Counted from the first letter of the stretch, positions 1 to 9,369 are shown. The stretch is DNA of 64,000 nucleotides from Hirschia sp. (GCA_002709235.1 PAQI01000002.1:135806-199805), one strand, 5' to 3'. Numbers and translations: made by a program. The notes: generated by a model from the letters alone, not told the origin.

Positions 1-137
1 GCGACAAGCGCTTTGCGACCTGTCGGTCGAAATTTTCCAATAGCGACAATTTCCGTGGCTTTCCGCATTTACCGGGCATGGATGCGATCCTGTCCGGGCC
101 TGCGGGTGATGGCTCTGATGATGGAGGCAGGCGATGA
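1..137 (+). CDS. GTA DUF2163/BR0599-type tail protein, C-terminal fragment
   Basis: The reading frame is open from base 3 to the TGA at 135-137 and gives 44 residues. They include a Cys-Arg-Ser-Lys-Phe run followed by NFRGFPHLPG, the signature I know from the C-terminal domain of the alphaproteobacterial GTA protein encoded just before the NlpC/P60 gene (DUF2163 with a phage BR0599-type C-terminus). Its stop overlaps the next start (ATGA at 134-137), as expected for a translationally coupled tail operon. The 5' part lies outside the window, so only the family assignment of the tail can be supported. Confidence 0.8.
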   Translation, partial: DKRFATCRSKFSNSDNFRGFPHLPGMDAILSGPAGDGSDDGGRR

Positions 138-589
138 GTGCAATGCGTGAGGCCGTGATAGCGGCGGCGCTGGACTGGCGCGGCACGGCCTATCGCCATC
201 AGGCCAGTTGCAAGCATGCGGGCTGTGACTGCCTTGGCCTGTTGCGTGGTGTCTGGCGGGAAGTGATGGGCGATGAACCCGAGCCTGTGCCAGCCTATAC
301 GCCAGACTGGGCCGAAGCGCTGGGTGAGGACACTTTGCTGGCAGCGGCGCGCAGGCATCTGGTCGAGATCGCCGTGGGTGAAGCAAAGCCTGGCGATGTT
401 CTCTTGTTTCGCATGGCGCTGGGCGCACCGGCCAAGCATGTGGCGATCCTGACCGCACCGGACAGGATCATCCATGCCTATTGGGGCAAGCATGTCTGCG
501 AGACACGGCTTGTGCCCTGGTGGACGCGCCGGATCGCGGCGGCGTTCGCATTTCCCACCACAACTCCACCTTCGATCACCTCATGCTGA
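134..589 (+). CDS. GTA NlpC/P60 family cell wall peptidase
   Basis: The 151-residue protein has the NlpC/P60 arrangement: Asp-Cys at 32-33 (nucleophile C33), His102 in a KHVAI motif, and His114 as a likely third polar residue. Members of this family close to the end of GTA clusters are thought to cut peptidoglycan so that the particle can inject DNA. The start overlaps the previous stop by four bases; a second ATG three codons on is possible. The last residues (after Phe140) are Thr/Pro/Ser-rich and are encoded by the left edge of a palindromic repeat that supplies the stop codon, so the C-terminus is probably not ancestral. Confidence 0.88.
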   Translation: MSAMREAVIAAALDWRGTAYRHQASCKHAGCDCLGLLRGVWREVMGDEPEPVPAYTPDWAEALGEDTLLAAARRHLVEIAVGEAKPGDVLLFRMALGAPAKHVAILTAPDRIIHAYWGKHVCETRLVPWWTRRIAAAFAFPTTTPPSITSC

Positions 590-680
590 GGAGCCGCGCG
601 GCGGCGTCTTAAAACAAGGCTTGCAGGCTCTCGCGTCGCTGTCCTTCGAGACGCGACTGTCGTCGCTCCTCAGGATGAGG
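579..680. repeat. Imperfect 100-bp palindromic intergenic repeat
   Basis: The outer arms CCTCATGCTGAGGAGC (579-594) and GCTCCTCAGGATGAGG (665-680) are inverted copies with one mismatch. Inside them, GCGTCTTAAAA and CTTCGAGACGCG continue the pairing imperfectly. The layout resembles the dispersed palindromic elements with a TCCTGAGGAG core that I remember between genes of several alphaproteobacteria. It lies between two GTA genes, and its left arm contains the TGA stop of the upstream one. I found no second copy in this window. Confidence 0.7.
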
Positions 681-712
681 CAGCTGGACGAAAACGAACA
701 AAGGAAAAGATC

Positions 713-3700
713 ATGGCCCAGCTCATCCTTTCGGAAGTCGGCGGTTATGTTGGTGGCCAGCTATTGCCGCAGGGCGTTTCCATTCTGGGCCAGCAGGTCA
801 CAGGTCAGGCCATCGGTTCATTTGTGGGGTCTCTGGCGGGCTCAGCGATTGATGGTTACCTTTTCGCACCACGCGTGGAAGGCCCGCGCATTTCCCAGCT
901 GCACCTGACGCAGAGTGTCGAGGGCGCAGCGGTGCCAAATGTCTATGGGCGCATGCGCCTTGGCTGTAATGTCATTTGGGCCGCGCGCTTTGAAGAAAAC
1001 CGCAAGAAATCCGGCAAGGGCGGGCCGAAGGTCACAACTTATTCCTATACGCTGAGCTTTGCGGTTGGTCTGTGTGAGGGGCAGGTCTCACGTATTTCGC
1101 GAGCCTGGGCCAATGGCGCGGCGCTGGACCTGTCCAGGGTGAACTGGCGCTTGTATCATGGCACTGAAGACCAGCTGCCGGACCCGTTGATCGAAGCGAT
1201 CGAGGGCACAGGCAACGTGCCGGGCTATAAGGGGCTGGCCTATATCGTTTTCGAAGATCTGCCGCTGGATGATTTCGGGGGGCGTATCCCGCAATTGTCG
1301 TTTGAGGTTGTGCGTCCAACCGGAAGCGATGAGCGCATGGAAAATGCCGTTCAGGCCGTCAATCTGATCCCGGGCTCTGGTGAGTTTGCCTATGCGACGC
1401 AGATTGTGCGGCGCGAGGTGGGCTTTGGCGTTGATGAAGCCGACAACATGCATAATGGCGCAGGTCAGGCTGACTTTCTGGCGTCACTGGATCAGTTGCT
1501 GGAGGACTTTCCAGACCTTAGCCATGTGAATCTGATTGTCGGCTGGTTCGGGTCCTCCATTGATTGTGCGCAATGCGAGATCAGGCCGGGTGTGGAATTG
1601 CGCGGGCGCAAGACGCGGCCCTGGTCGTGGACTGTGGCGGGGCAGGATCGTGAGAGCGCATATCTGATCAGCAGCAATGGCGAGGGCCGTCCCAATTATG
1701 GTGGCACACCTGATGACCAGTCTGTGCGCCAGGCGATCGAGGCGCTCAAGGCGCGTGGGCTGAAGGTCACGCTCTATCCATTCGTGTTCATGGACAGCGA
1801 GGGCTTTCCATGGCGTGGGCGCATTGCGTGTGATCCTGCTGTGGAGATGACCGCGGCGGCTGCGGATGCCGTGAGTGATTTCTTCGGCACGGGCAGCGAT
1901 TGGCGCTATCGCCGGTTCATCACGCACTACGCCCAGCTGGCCGTGGAAGCAGGCGGGGTGGATGCGTTTTTGATCGGTTCTGAAATGGTCGGGCTGACGC
2001 GGGTTCGCTCTGATGCGGGCGTCTATCCGGCTGTGGGTGGGCTTGTCGCGCTGGCGGCTGAAGTGCGCGCGATTGTCGGGACGCAGACGCAGCTTTCCTA
2101 TGCGGCGGACTGGACCGAATATGGCGCGCATGTTCCGCCGGATGGGTCAGGGGATGTGGATTTTCCGCTCGATGATCTGTGGGCGGACACAAACATCGAT
2201 TTCATCGGGCTGGACTGGTATGCCCCGCTCGGCGACTGGCGGGACGGGGCCAGCCATCTTGATGCGCTGGCAGGTTATGCATCGGCGGAAGATCCGGCCT
2301 ATCTGGGCAGCCAGATCGAAGGCGGCGAGGGCTATGACTGGTATTATGCCGATGCGTCTGATCGCGATGCCCAGATCCGTACGCCGATCACAGATGGTGC
2401 ACATGCAGAACCCTGGATCTATCGCCAGAAGGATATCCGCAATTGGTGGATGGCGGCGCACCATGCGCGGCCGGGGGGCGTACGCAATGTTGCACCGACG
2501 GCGTGGGTGCCTCAATCAAAGCCTGTGCGGTTTGTAGAGTTTGGCTGTCCGGCTGTCGACAAGGGGACCAACCAGCCCAATGTGTTCTACGACCCCAAAT
2601 CGGATGAAAGCGCCCTGCCGCATTATTCGACCGGTGCGCGTGACGACATCATCCAGCGTCGCACAATCGAGTCCTTTCACCAGTATTGGTCCGATGATGC
2701 CATGCTTGATGAAGGCGGCATTGCGATCTGGGCGTGGGATATGCGCCCCTTTCCGGCCTGGCCGCTGAATACGGATCTGTGGTCCGATGGTGGCAATTGG
2801 CGGTTAGGCCACTGGCTCAATGGCCGGGCCGGATTAGCACTCCTGTCGGATGTGGTGGACGATCTGTGCAGACGGGCAGGCATTGACGCGGATGTCTCGG
2901 GGCTGACCGGCCTTGTAACGGGCTATGCGCTGGAAGGCGTGATGAGCCTGCGCGATGCACTCGAGCCCTTGCGGACGGCGTTTGATGTCCGGCTTGTGGA
3001 AGGCGATGACGGGCTTGTCTTCGCCAATGCTGCGCCCGCGCAGATATCACTGACCCTGGATGATCTGGTGATGCCGGATCAGGGGACGCCACTGGATCTT
3101 TCGCGGGCCGAGATGGAGCAGGCGGCACAGATGCGTGTGCGCTTGTCTTTCATTGATTCAGAAGCGGATGGTCAGCCGGGTATTGTGTTGTCTGAGGGTG
3201 AAGCAGATGCGCCGGTCAGGGCCGTTTTGCTGGCCATCACGCTGGATCGCGATCAGGCGCTGCGATTGGCCAATGCATTGGCGCAGCGTGTGTCCGCGGC
3301 TCAGCAGGCTGGCACCTTGTCGCTGTCCCCGGCGCGCATGGAGATTGAGCCTGGTGATGTGGTCTCGCTGGATGCGGGGGCGTTTCAGATATTGAAACTG
3401 GCGGATGGCAGCGTGCGCCGGATCGAGGCGGTACGATATGTGGCCGGTGACAGCTTGTTCCGCGCCGGTGCCTTGCCATCACCTCCCGATATCGCGTTGA
3501 CCAGTGGTGCACCACTAGTGGCCATTTTGGATGCACCGCCCTTGCCGGGTGAAGAGGATGATGCGCGTCCGCTGGTGTTCGCCTCTGCCTATCCATGGCC
3601 CGGATCTGTCCAGTTGCTGGCGGGGCCCGATGTGACCAGCCTGACGCAGCGTTGCGAACTCACCACGCCATCAATCATGGGCCAATTGCTGGCGCAGGCT

Positions 3701-4420
3701 CCCAAAGGTTTGGCATGGCGCTGGAATCGTTCGGCGCTGGATGTCGAGATCACAGGCGGAGATCTTGAATCAGTTGACGCATCTGCGGTCCTGAACGGAG
3801 CCAATGCTGCCTTGCTGGAAACCGCCAATGGCTGGGAGCTGCTGCAATATCGAGATGCGCAGCTGGTGGGAGACAATATCTGGCGGCTGACGGATCTGCT
3901 TCGCGGGCAACAGGGAAGTGAACACCTGCTGGAAGAGGAGGTGGAAATCGGTGCGCGCATCATGTTCCTGACGGGTGCGCAGCAGCGCATGGAATTGAGC
4001 GCGCAGGAATATCATCTCCCGCTGGTCTGGCGCGCGCAGCCTGCATTCGCGGATCCTGATGCGATCGTGGAGGGGGAGCTTACCGCGCATGCAATGTCCT
4101 TGCGCCAATGGGCACCTGCGCATGTGACTGCAGATCTGATCGACGACGATCTGCATGTCAGCTGGGTGCGGCGGGGGCGGCGTGGTGGCGATGGCTGGGA
4201 GGCGGGCGAGCCCTTGCTGGATGGAGCTGAAGCCTATCTGGTGGAAGTGAAAGACGAAGCGCAGATATTGGCCAGCCGGACAGTTGCGACCACGCAGACG
4301 ATTTTCAGTTCTACCGATATTGCGGAGTTCCCAAGCGTGTTCAAAATCCAGATTGCACAATTGGGGCCGGACCAGTCACCGGGTACGACAGTGAGCCTTG
4401 CTGTGACGATTTCGCCCTGA
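713..4420 (+). CDS. GTA host-specificity/baseplate megaprotein (TIM-barrel and phage-tail domains)
   Basis: This 1235-residue protein corresponds in position, size and sequence style to the last structural gene of Rhodobacter-type GTA clusters. The N-terminus (about 1-50) is Gly/Ala-rich and hydrophobic, followed by a tail-hub-like section with motifs such as VPNVYGRMRLG. The middle (roughly 250-720) has the Trp/Tyr-rich, glycosidase-like GTA TIM-barrel character (SYAADWTEY, IGLDWYAPLGDW), and the region around 760-930 looks like the phage-tail-3 domain. In known GTAs it forms the distal baseplate or tail fibre. A purine-rich AAAGGAAAAG precedes the ATG. No disruption is seen. Domain borders are estimates. 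Confidence 0.88.
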   Translation: MAQLILSEVGGYVGGQLLPQGVSILGQQVTGQAIGSFVGSLAGSAIDGYLFAPRVEGPRISQLHLTQSVEGAAVPNVYGRMRLGCNVIWAARFEENRKKSGKGGPKVTTYSYTLSFAVGLCEGQVSRISRAWANGAALDLSRVNWRLYHGTEDQLPDPLIEAIEGTGNVPGYKGLAYIVFEDLPLDDFGGRIPQLSFEVVRPTGSDERMENAVQAVNLIPGSGEFAYATQIVRREVGFGVDEADNMHNGAGQADFLASLDQLLEDFPDLSHVNLIVGWFGSSIDCAQCEIRPGVELRGRKTRPWSWTVAGQDRESAYLISSNGEGRPNYGGTPDDQSVRQAIEALKARGLKVTLYPFVFMDSEGFPWRGRIACDPAVEMTAAAADAVSDFFGTGSDWRYRRFITHYAQLAVEAGGVDAFLIGSEMVGLTRVRSDAGVYPAVGGLVALAAEVRAIVGTQTQLSYAADWTEYGAHVPPDGSGDVDFPLDDLWADTNIDFIGLDWYAPLGDWRDGASHLDALAGYASAEDPAYLGSQIEGGEGYDWYYADASDRDAQIRTPITDGAHAEPWIYRQKDIRNWWMAAHHARPGGVRNVAPTAWVPQSKPVRFVEFGCPAVDKGTNQPNVFYDPKSDESALPHYSTGARDDIIQRRTIESFHQYWSDDAMLDEGGIAIWAWDMRPFPAWPLNTDLWSDGGNWRLGHWLNGRAGLALLSDVVDDLCRRAGIDADVSGLTGLVTGYALEGVMSLRDALEPLRTAFDVRLVEGDDGLVFANAAPAQISLTLDDLVMPDQGTPLDLSRAEMEQAAQMRVRLSFIDSEADGQPGIVLSEGEADAPVRAVLLAITLDRDQALRLANALAQRVSAAQQAGTLSLSPARMEIEPGDVVSLDAGAFQILKLADGSVRRIEAVRYVAGDSLFRAGALPSPPDIALTSGAPLVAILDAPPLPGEEDDARPLVFASAYPWPGSVQLLAGPDVTSLTQRCELTTPSIMGQLLAQAPKGLAWRWNRSALDVEITGGDLESVDASAVLNGANAALLETANGWELLQYRDAQLVGDNIWRLTDLLRGQQGSEHLLEEEVEIGARIMFLTGAQQRMELSAQEYHLPLVWRAQPAFADPDAIVEGELTAHAMSLRQWAPAHVTADLIDDDLHVSWVRRGRRGGDGWEAGEPLLDGAEAYLVEVKDEAQILASRTVATTQTIFSSTDIAEFPSVFKIQIAQLGPDQSPGTTVSLAVTISP

Positions 4421-4570
4421 CCCTTTTAAAATGGTGCGTTCCTCGCTACTTCAACCATGCTTATCAAGTTTGGTTGCAGGCTGAACTTTGTCGTTCCAGC
4501 ACTTGATGTTGGAAGGCAAACAGCGCCTGTGATCGATACAGGACTTTGTTGAGGTGGAAACAGACCGTTT

Positions 4571-5488
4571 ATGAGTTGGGACCCCTATAAGACGCTTGGC
4601 GTATCACGCTCCGCCAGCGAGGCAGAAATCAAGAGCGCACACAGAAAGCTCGCCAAGGAGCTGCACCCTGACATCAAACCTGATGACAAGGCAGCCGAGG
4701 CACGATTCAAGAAAGTGTCAGCAGCCTATTCCCTGTTGAGCGACAAGGAAAAGCGCGCCCGCTATGATCGCGGCGAGATCGACGCAGATGGCAATCCGCT
4801 GAACCCGTTCCAGGGCGGGTTTGGCGGCGGCAGCGGTGGTCCGGGTGGTTTTGGAGGGCATGGCCCTGGTGGCTTTGGCGGCCAACGCAGCGCTGGACCG
4901 GATGCCTTTGAAGATTTGTTCGGCGGTATCTTCGGTCAGGGCGGCGGTCGTTCACGCGGGTTTGGCCCGCAAAAGGGCGCAGATATCCGCTACAAGATGG
5001 ATATCGATTTTCTTGAATCCGTTGCGGGTGGCCGCAAGCGCGTGACCATGCCGGATGGACGTTCGCTCGACATCAATATTCCCGCTGGTGTGGAAACCGG
5101 GCAGACATTGCGTCTCAAGGCACAGGGCGAGCCCGGGCCGCGCGGTGCACCTCCCGGCGATGCCTTCGTTGAAATCACTGTGGGCTCGAATGCCATATTC
5201 GAGCGCGATGGTGACAATCTGCGGCGTGATCTCAAGATCTCTCTGGCCGAGGCTGTAGAGGGCGCAAAAGTTCCGGTGGAAACACCGACGGGCCGTGTAT
5301 CCTTATCGGTGCCCGCAGGTGCCAATTCCGGGGCGGTGCTGCGCCTCAAGGGCAAGGGTGTCCAGCGTAGCGGCAAGCCGGGTGACCTGCTGGTGCGGCT
5401 GGTCATCACGCTTCCAGACAAACCCGATGCGGCACTCAAGGCTTTTGTGAAGGATTGGGACCAGCGCGACGTAAATGTGCGCGGCTGA
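4571..5488 (+). CDS. DnaJ/CbpA-class co-chaperone without zinc finger
   Basis: The 305-residue protein has an N-terminal J domain with the HPD motif at 32-34, which stimulates DnaK ATPase. A Gly/Phe-rich linker follows (about 77-140), then two beta-barrel substrate-binding domains of the DnaJ C-terminal type. The four CxxCxGxG zinc-finger repeats of true DnaJ are absent, which places it with CbpA-like type II proteins. It stands alone, 150 bp after the GTA operon; I see no clear terminator or promoter in that gap. Cytoplasmic. Confidence 0.92.
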   Translation: MSWDPYKTLGVSRSASEAEIKSAHRKLAKELHPDIKPDDKAAEARFKKVSAAYSLLSDKEKRARYDRGEIDADGNPLNPFQGGFGGGSGGPGGFGGHGPGGFGGQRSAGPDAFEDLFGGIFGQGGGRSRGFGPQKGADIRYKMDIDFLESVAGGRKRVTMPDGRSLDINIPAGVETGQTLRLKAQGEPGPRGAPPGDAFVEITVGSNAIFERDGDNLRRDLKISLAEAVEGAKVPVETPTGRVSLSVPAGANSGAVLRLKGKGVQRSGKPGDLLVRLVITLPDKPDAALKAFVKDWDQRDVNVRG

Positions 5489-5590
5489 TGCTGGCATTGT
5501 CACATCGGCAAAATCACGACTGAATTTCTACACAATTCGTTGCTTGGTGACCGAATTGTTCAGCCCGTGTTCAGTCATGAGGGGATAGTC

Positions 5591-5950
5591 ATGATCTGCA
5601 TGACAGGAAGATTCATCATATTCGCGCTCGCTATTACGGCGTTTGCCGTGCCAGCCCACGCACAGTTCAGCCCTCCTGGTGCGACCTGGAATGGCGGCGG
5701 GACCGAGAGTGGTCGACGCTCCGTCAGTCAGTCAGAGGCGCGTGAGGCTGTCGAGCAGGGCCGCGCCATGCCGTCCCATCGTATCCGTCAGCAATTGGTC
5801 CAGCGCTATGGCGGAGATATGACTGATGCGGACATGTATGTTGAGGGCTCGCGCTATTTCTACACTATCCGCTGGACGACTCGCAGGGGTGAGCGACTGA
5901 AGCTCACTGTAGATGCACGGTCGGCAAGAGTACTGTCCGAGGGGAGATAG
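5591..5950 (+). CDS. Secreted PepSY-domain protein
   Basis: I chose the ATG at 5591, preceded by GGGGATA, over a TTG at 5540. This gives 119 residues beginning with a clear Sec signal peptide (hydrophobic FIIFALAITAFAV, cleavage near AHA-Q). The C-terminal half has the PepSY pattern: a helix with RQQLVQRYGG followed by strands YFYTIRWTT and LKLTVDARSARVL. Such small periplasmic PepSY proteins are often encoded beside PhoP/PhoQ-like systems and may modulate sensor input or proteases. Here it lies three bases from the degenerate receiver gene and upstream of a PhoP/PhoQ-like pair, so co-regulation is plausible but inferred. Confidence 0.8.
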   Translation: MICMTGRFIIFALAITAFAVPAHAQFSPPGATWNGGGTESGRRSVSQSEAREAVEQGRAMPSHRIRQQLVQRYGGDMTDADMYVEGSRYFYTIRWTTRRGERLKLTVDARSARVLSEGR

Positions 5951-5953
5951 GAC

Positions 5954-6337
5954 GTGCGCATCCTGATTGTCAGCCAGGATATGGCGTTTGCACCTTCTCT
6001 GAAGGAGGTGCTGCGTTCTGGTGGCGATAAGGTTGATCTTGTGTCGCCGGGCATGGGGGCGGTCAATCTGGGTTTGTGCGGCGAATACGGCTTGGCGTTT
6101 CTGGATGATTTTCTGGCCGAAACACCGGCGCTGGACATTCTGGAACGCTGGCGACGCGAGGATGTCGCGCTTCCCGTGATCGTGCTGGCATCTGATGACA
6201 ATTGGCGCTTTGTGTCGGCCAGTCTCGACATGGGGGCCGATCAGGTGATTTCGCGTCCGTTTGAGCTCTCCTATTGCAATGCCATGCTGCGCGCGACGCT
6301 GCGGCGGTCATGTTGGACCGCGGATGCCGTAGCATGA
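5954..6337 (+). CDS. Stand-alone degenerate receiver-domain protein
   Basis: This 127-residue receiver-only protein uses a GTG start three bases after the PepSY gene. It keeps an Asp at the phosphoacceptor position (D51 in AFLDDF) but has S7-Q8-D9 where active receivers have two adjacent acidic residues. Arg101 (SRPFE) replaces the nearly invariant Lys. It is therefore probably a pseudo-receiver, or one with altered phosphorylation, perhaps acting as a partner or antagonist of the full response regulator encoded next. No output domain is present. The fold assignment is firm; the role is inference. Confidence 0.75.
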   Translation: MRILIVSQDMAFAPSLKEVLRSGGDKVDLVSPGMGAVNLGLCGEYGLAFLDDFLAETPALDILERWRREDVALPVIVLASDDNWRFVSASLDMGADQVISRPFELSYCNAMLRATLRRSCWTADAVA

Positions 6338-6478
6338 CTGTGGGTTCAGGACTTGTTGAGCGTGACGGAAACGGTCGGGTCATGTATTCATGATGTGCGA
6401 CCTGACGCTGAACGATAGAATCATCTGCGGCATTGGTGAGGGTCGTTCCCGGTTGGCTATCCGTGGTGGAGACTGAAT

Positions 6479-7159
6479 TTGCGAATTCTCGTTGTCGAAG
6501 ATGACCCGTTCCTTGGCGATCTTCTGAAGAAGAAACTGACTGAAGCAAGCTATGCCGTGGACCTCGCGCGACATGGCGAGGACGGGTTCCACCTTGGCGA
6601 TACCGAACCATATGACGCTGTTGTTCTGGACATGGGCCTGCCGGGAATGGACGGCAAGACAATCCTTGAGCGTTGGCGCGGTGCGGGCAAGACCATGCCG
6701 GTTCTGATCCTCACGGCGCGTGACAAATGGGATGAGAAAGTCGCAGGGCTGGATGCTGGCGCTGACGACTACATGACCAAACCCTACAAGACCGAGGAAT
6801 TGCTGGCACGACTACGTGCCCTGATGCGCCGGTCGACGGGCCATGCAAGCGCCTCACTGCAAAGCGGTGAGCTGAGCGTGGATACATCTGCGGCCCGAGC
6901 TTTCCTTGCCGGAGAGCCGATCAAGCTGACCGCCCATGAATATCGCGTGCTCAGCTATCTGATGCATCACAAGGAAAAAGTGGTGCCACGCACCGAGCTT
7001 GTGGACCATATCTACAAGCAGGATTTCGACCGGGATTCGAACACGATAGAGGTCTTTATCGGTCGGTTGCGCAGGAAGATCGGCTCCGATCGCATTCTGA
7101 CGGAGAGAGGCCTTGGCTACCGACTCGTCGATCCCGACAGGGGTGCTTCAGACGATTGA
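6479..7159 (+). CDS. OmpR/PhoP-family response regulator
   Basis: The 226-residue protein has a receiver domain (E7-D8-D9, phosphoacceptor D51, K101) and a winged-helix DNA-binding domain (about 128-222). The start is TTG at 6479: a good GGTGGAG site lies seven bases upstream, and the protein then begins MRILVVEDD as family members do. It overlaps the downstream kinase gene, so the two form a typical two-component pair resembling PhoP/PhoQ. The 140 bp upstream probably hold the promoter, but I cannot point to a convincing -35/-10. Confidence 0.9.
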   Translation: MRILVVEDDPFLGDLLKKKLTEASYAVDLARHGEDGFHLGDTEPYDAVVLDMGLPGMDGKTILERWRGAGKTMPVLILTARDKWDEKVAGLDAGADDYMTKPYKTEELLARLRALMRRSTGHASASLQSGELSVDTSAARAFLAGEPIKLTAHEYRVLSYLMHHKEKVVPRTELVDHIYKQDFDRDSNTIEVFIGRLRRKIGSDRILTERGLGYRLVDPDRGASDD

Positions 7160-8579
7160 ACATCCACAAGAACAACCAGTCCGTCGCGGCTTGATCAGTC
7201 AGATCTGGGGATCGCTTCGTGGGCGTATCTTCACAATGGCCCTATTGGCCTGCACAGGTGCCTTGCTGGCCTGTGCCATCGTGCTGACTGTGCTTTACCG
7301 GCATGAGACGCAGCGTCTGATCGATGCCGAACTGGAAAAGACGCTCGACAATCTGACAGCAGCGCTTCTCTACACGGATGTCGAAGGGCGGATCGTGACC
7401 GATTCCAATGCCTTTCCGAATGATCCGCGTTTCCGGCGCATCCTTTCCGGCTGGTATTTCGGCTATGTCATTGTTGATGCAGATCTGGAAATTTCCGAGA
7501 CATTGCCATCGCGCAGCCTGTGGGACAGTGACCTGCCCATAGAAGACGACTGGATCCGCGAGGTTGCGTCTGATCCGGGCGTGGTTTTTCACTATAATAC
7601 AGAAGATGTGCGCGGCTTGCCGGTGCGCGTTGCGATGAGCGGTATCCTGTTGCCGGATCGCGATTTGCCCATCGTGATCTTTGCCGCACAGGATCGCAGC
7701 TCTGTGGATCATGCCACCAAGTCGATTGCACGCTGGCTGTTCTGGTCCTTTGTCGGTGTCGCTGCCCTGTTGCTGGGCGGCATGGTGCTGGTCCTGCGAT
7801 TTGTATTGCGGCCGCTCAACCAGATTGAATCTGCGCTGGAAGAAATCCGAGACGGTCGGCGTAAACGTCTGACGGGTAAATATCTCTCAGAGATCGACCC
7901 TCTGGTGGATAGCGTGAACCATTTGCTAGATCACAACCAGAAAGTCGTCGACCGTGCGCGCAACAATGTCGGCAATCTGGCGCATGCGCTGAAAAACCCT
8001 ATCACCGTGCTGATGAATGAAAGCGACGACATGCCCGGCTATGCGCAGATGGTGCAGACCAATGCCGAGAGCATGTGGTCGAATGTCGAGCATTACCTCA
8101 AACGTGCGCAAACGGCCGCCAATGCGGAGATCCTCGGCACACGTACAGTTGTCGGCCCCGCAGCGGAGGATCTGGCGCGCACGATCGAGCGCCTCAATCG
8201 TGACAAGGGGCTCGCCGTGAAATTGGAGATTGATGAGGACGTTGTCTTCAAGGGCGAACGGCAGGATCTCGATGACCTTGTGGGCAATCTCATGGAGAAT
8301 GCAGGCAAGTGGTGCGTGTCGCGCGTCTGCGTCACAGGGAAGCGGATCAACGGCCAGATCGAGCTTGTTGTCGATGATGACGGACCCGGGATTCCCCCTG
8401 AACATCGCGAATCCGCGCTGAATCGCGGGCAGCGCCATGATGAAACCACGCCGGGCACCGGTTTGGGCTTGTCCATTGTCAGCGACACGGCAGAAATGTA
8501 TGGAGGCTCGCTCAGCCTTGAGGACAGTCCTCTGGGTGGATTGCGCGCGCGGTTGCAGCTTCCGGCTGCCGCCCCCTGA
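7113..8579 (+). CDS. PhoQ-like sensor histidine kinase
   Basis: The protein (488 residues if begun at TTG 7113) has a transmembrane segment at about 38-62, a periplasmic sensor region rich in Asp/Glu, and a second membrane segment at about 207-232. A HAMP-like linker, an H-box with His291 (LAHALKNP) and a HATPase domain with N, G1 and G2 boxes (NLMENAGKW, DDGPGIP, GTGLGLSI) follow. The start is uncertain: TTG 7113 has AGAGAGG upstream but overlaps the regulator by 47 bases, while GTG 7143 or TTG 7191 are in-frame alternatives. It likely phosphorylates the preceding OmpR-type regulator. Confidence 0.88.
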   Translation: MATDSSIPTGVLQTIEHPQEQPVRRGLISQIWGSLRGRIFTMALLACTGALLACAIVLTVLYRHETQRLIDAELEKTLDNLTAALLYTDVEGRIVTDSNAFPNDPRFRRILSGWYFGYVIVDADLEISETLPSRSLWDSDLPIEDDWIREVASDPGVVFHYNTEDVRGLPVRVAMSGILLPDRDLPIVIFAAQDRSSVDHATKSIARWLFWSFVGVAALLLGGMVLVLRFVLRPLNQIESALEEIRDGRRKRLTGKYLSEIDPLVDSVNHLLDHNQKVVDRARNNVGNLAHALKNPITVLMNESDDMPGYAQMVQTNAESMWSNVEHYLKRAQTAANAEILGTRTVVGPAAEDLARTIERLNRDKGLAVKLEIDEDVVFKGERQDLDDLVGNLMENAGKWCVSRVCVTGKRINGQIELVVDDDGPGIPPEHRESALNRGQRHDETTPGTGLGLSIVSDTAEMYGGSLSLEDSPLGGLRARLQLPAAAP

Positions 8580-8610
8580 TCAGTTCTGGAAAGTCGCAGG
8601 CCCTGCAAAC

Positions 8611-9291
8611 ATGATTCTCCTGATCACCGGTATTCTGGCAACAATCGGCGCGGCCTTCCTGCTCGGCAGGGACTGGGTGATGCGCACTGTTGTGGCGGTC
8701 GTTCTGGGCGGATGTGTTGCCGTCTATGGCTGGCTGGGTGAACCGGAGACCGTTGACCAGCCGCTGGCGGATCGACTGGCCATGCTGCGCAAGCTTGATC
8801 CACGCATGATGGACAATAATCAGCGACTGGCCATGTTGCAGGAAATTGCCCGGCAACAGCCCGACGATCCGCAAGCGCATTATTTTATCGGTGATATCAT
8901 GCTTCAGTCCGGGCGACCGGAAGAAGCCGTGCAGGCCTTCCAGTCTTCCTTGCGGCGTGATCCGCAATATACGCCTGCCATGCGTGGATTGGCGGATTCA
9001 CTGGTGCGTCTGGACGGCGGTCGGGTCACACCGCAGACCGCACAGATCTATGGCGAGGTGTTGCGCGCAGACCCTGAGAATGTCCAGGCAGCCTTCATGA
9101 TCGGCATGGGGGCGTGGCTGGATGGTGAGCATGATCTGGCAAGACGTGTCTGGGCCGAAGCCGGTGCGCGAATGCCGGAAGGGTCCGCTGCGCGTGAGGA
9201 ACTCGCCATGCTGACAGCGCAGTTGCAGGCGGCCATGGCCAATGTCGGTAAGGCAACACCAGACGACGAGGACACTCCAGAACCGGAGTGA
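8611..9291 (+). CDS. ccmI: Cytochrome c maturation TPR protein CcmI/CycH
   Basis: I start this at ATG 8611, which gives 226 residues; the frame is open further upstream but there runs through the kinase gene. Two membrane segments (about 3-17 and 22-40) flank a short loop. The soluble part holds TPR repeats (DPQAHYFIGDIMLQSGRPEEAVQAF and the following unit at 115-180). In alphaproteobacteria CcmI delivers apocytochrome c to the CcmF/CcmH haem lyase. The neighbours ccmE, ccmF and ccmH follow in the classical cycHJKL order, which supports the call more than sequence alone. It is shorter than E. coli CcmH/NrfG-type versions. Confidence 0.85.
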   Translation: MILLITGILATIGAAFLLGRDWVMRTVVAVVLGGCVAVYGWLGEPETVDQPLADRLAMLRKLDPRMMDNNQRLAMLQEIARQQPDDPQAHYFIGDIMLQSGRPEEAVQAFQSSLRRDPQYTPAMRGLADSLVRLDGGRVTPQTAQIYGEVLRADPENVQAAFMIGMGAWLDGEHDLARRVWAEAGARMPEGSAAREELAMLTAQLQAAMANVGKATPDDEDTPEPE

Positions 9292-9369
9292 GACGCAGCG
9301 CCGCGCCCCTGCGGCATGGCAGATCTGTTCAATGTCGCTATATAAGGCCAAAAGGGATACAGGACTTCA

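Noticed and set aside
1484-2131. Long minus-strand open frame (215 codons) opposite the GTA baseplate gene
   Set aside because: The plus strand carries a full-length recognisable protein here; the minus-strand translation is rich in Arg/His/Pro with no family motif, as expected from the reverse of GC-rich coding DNA.
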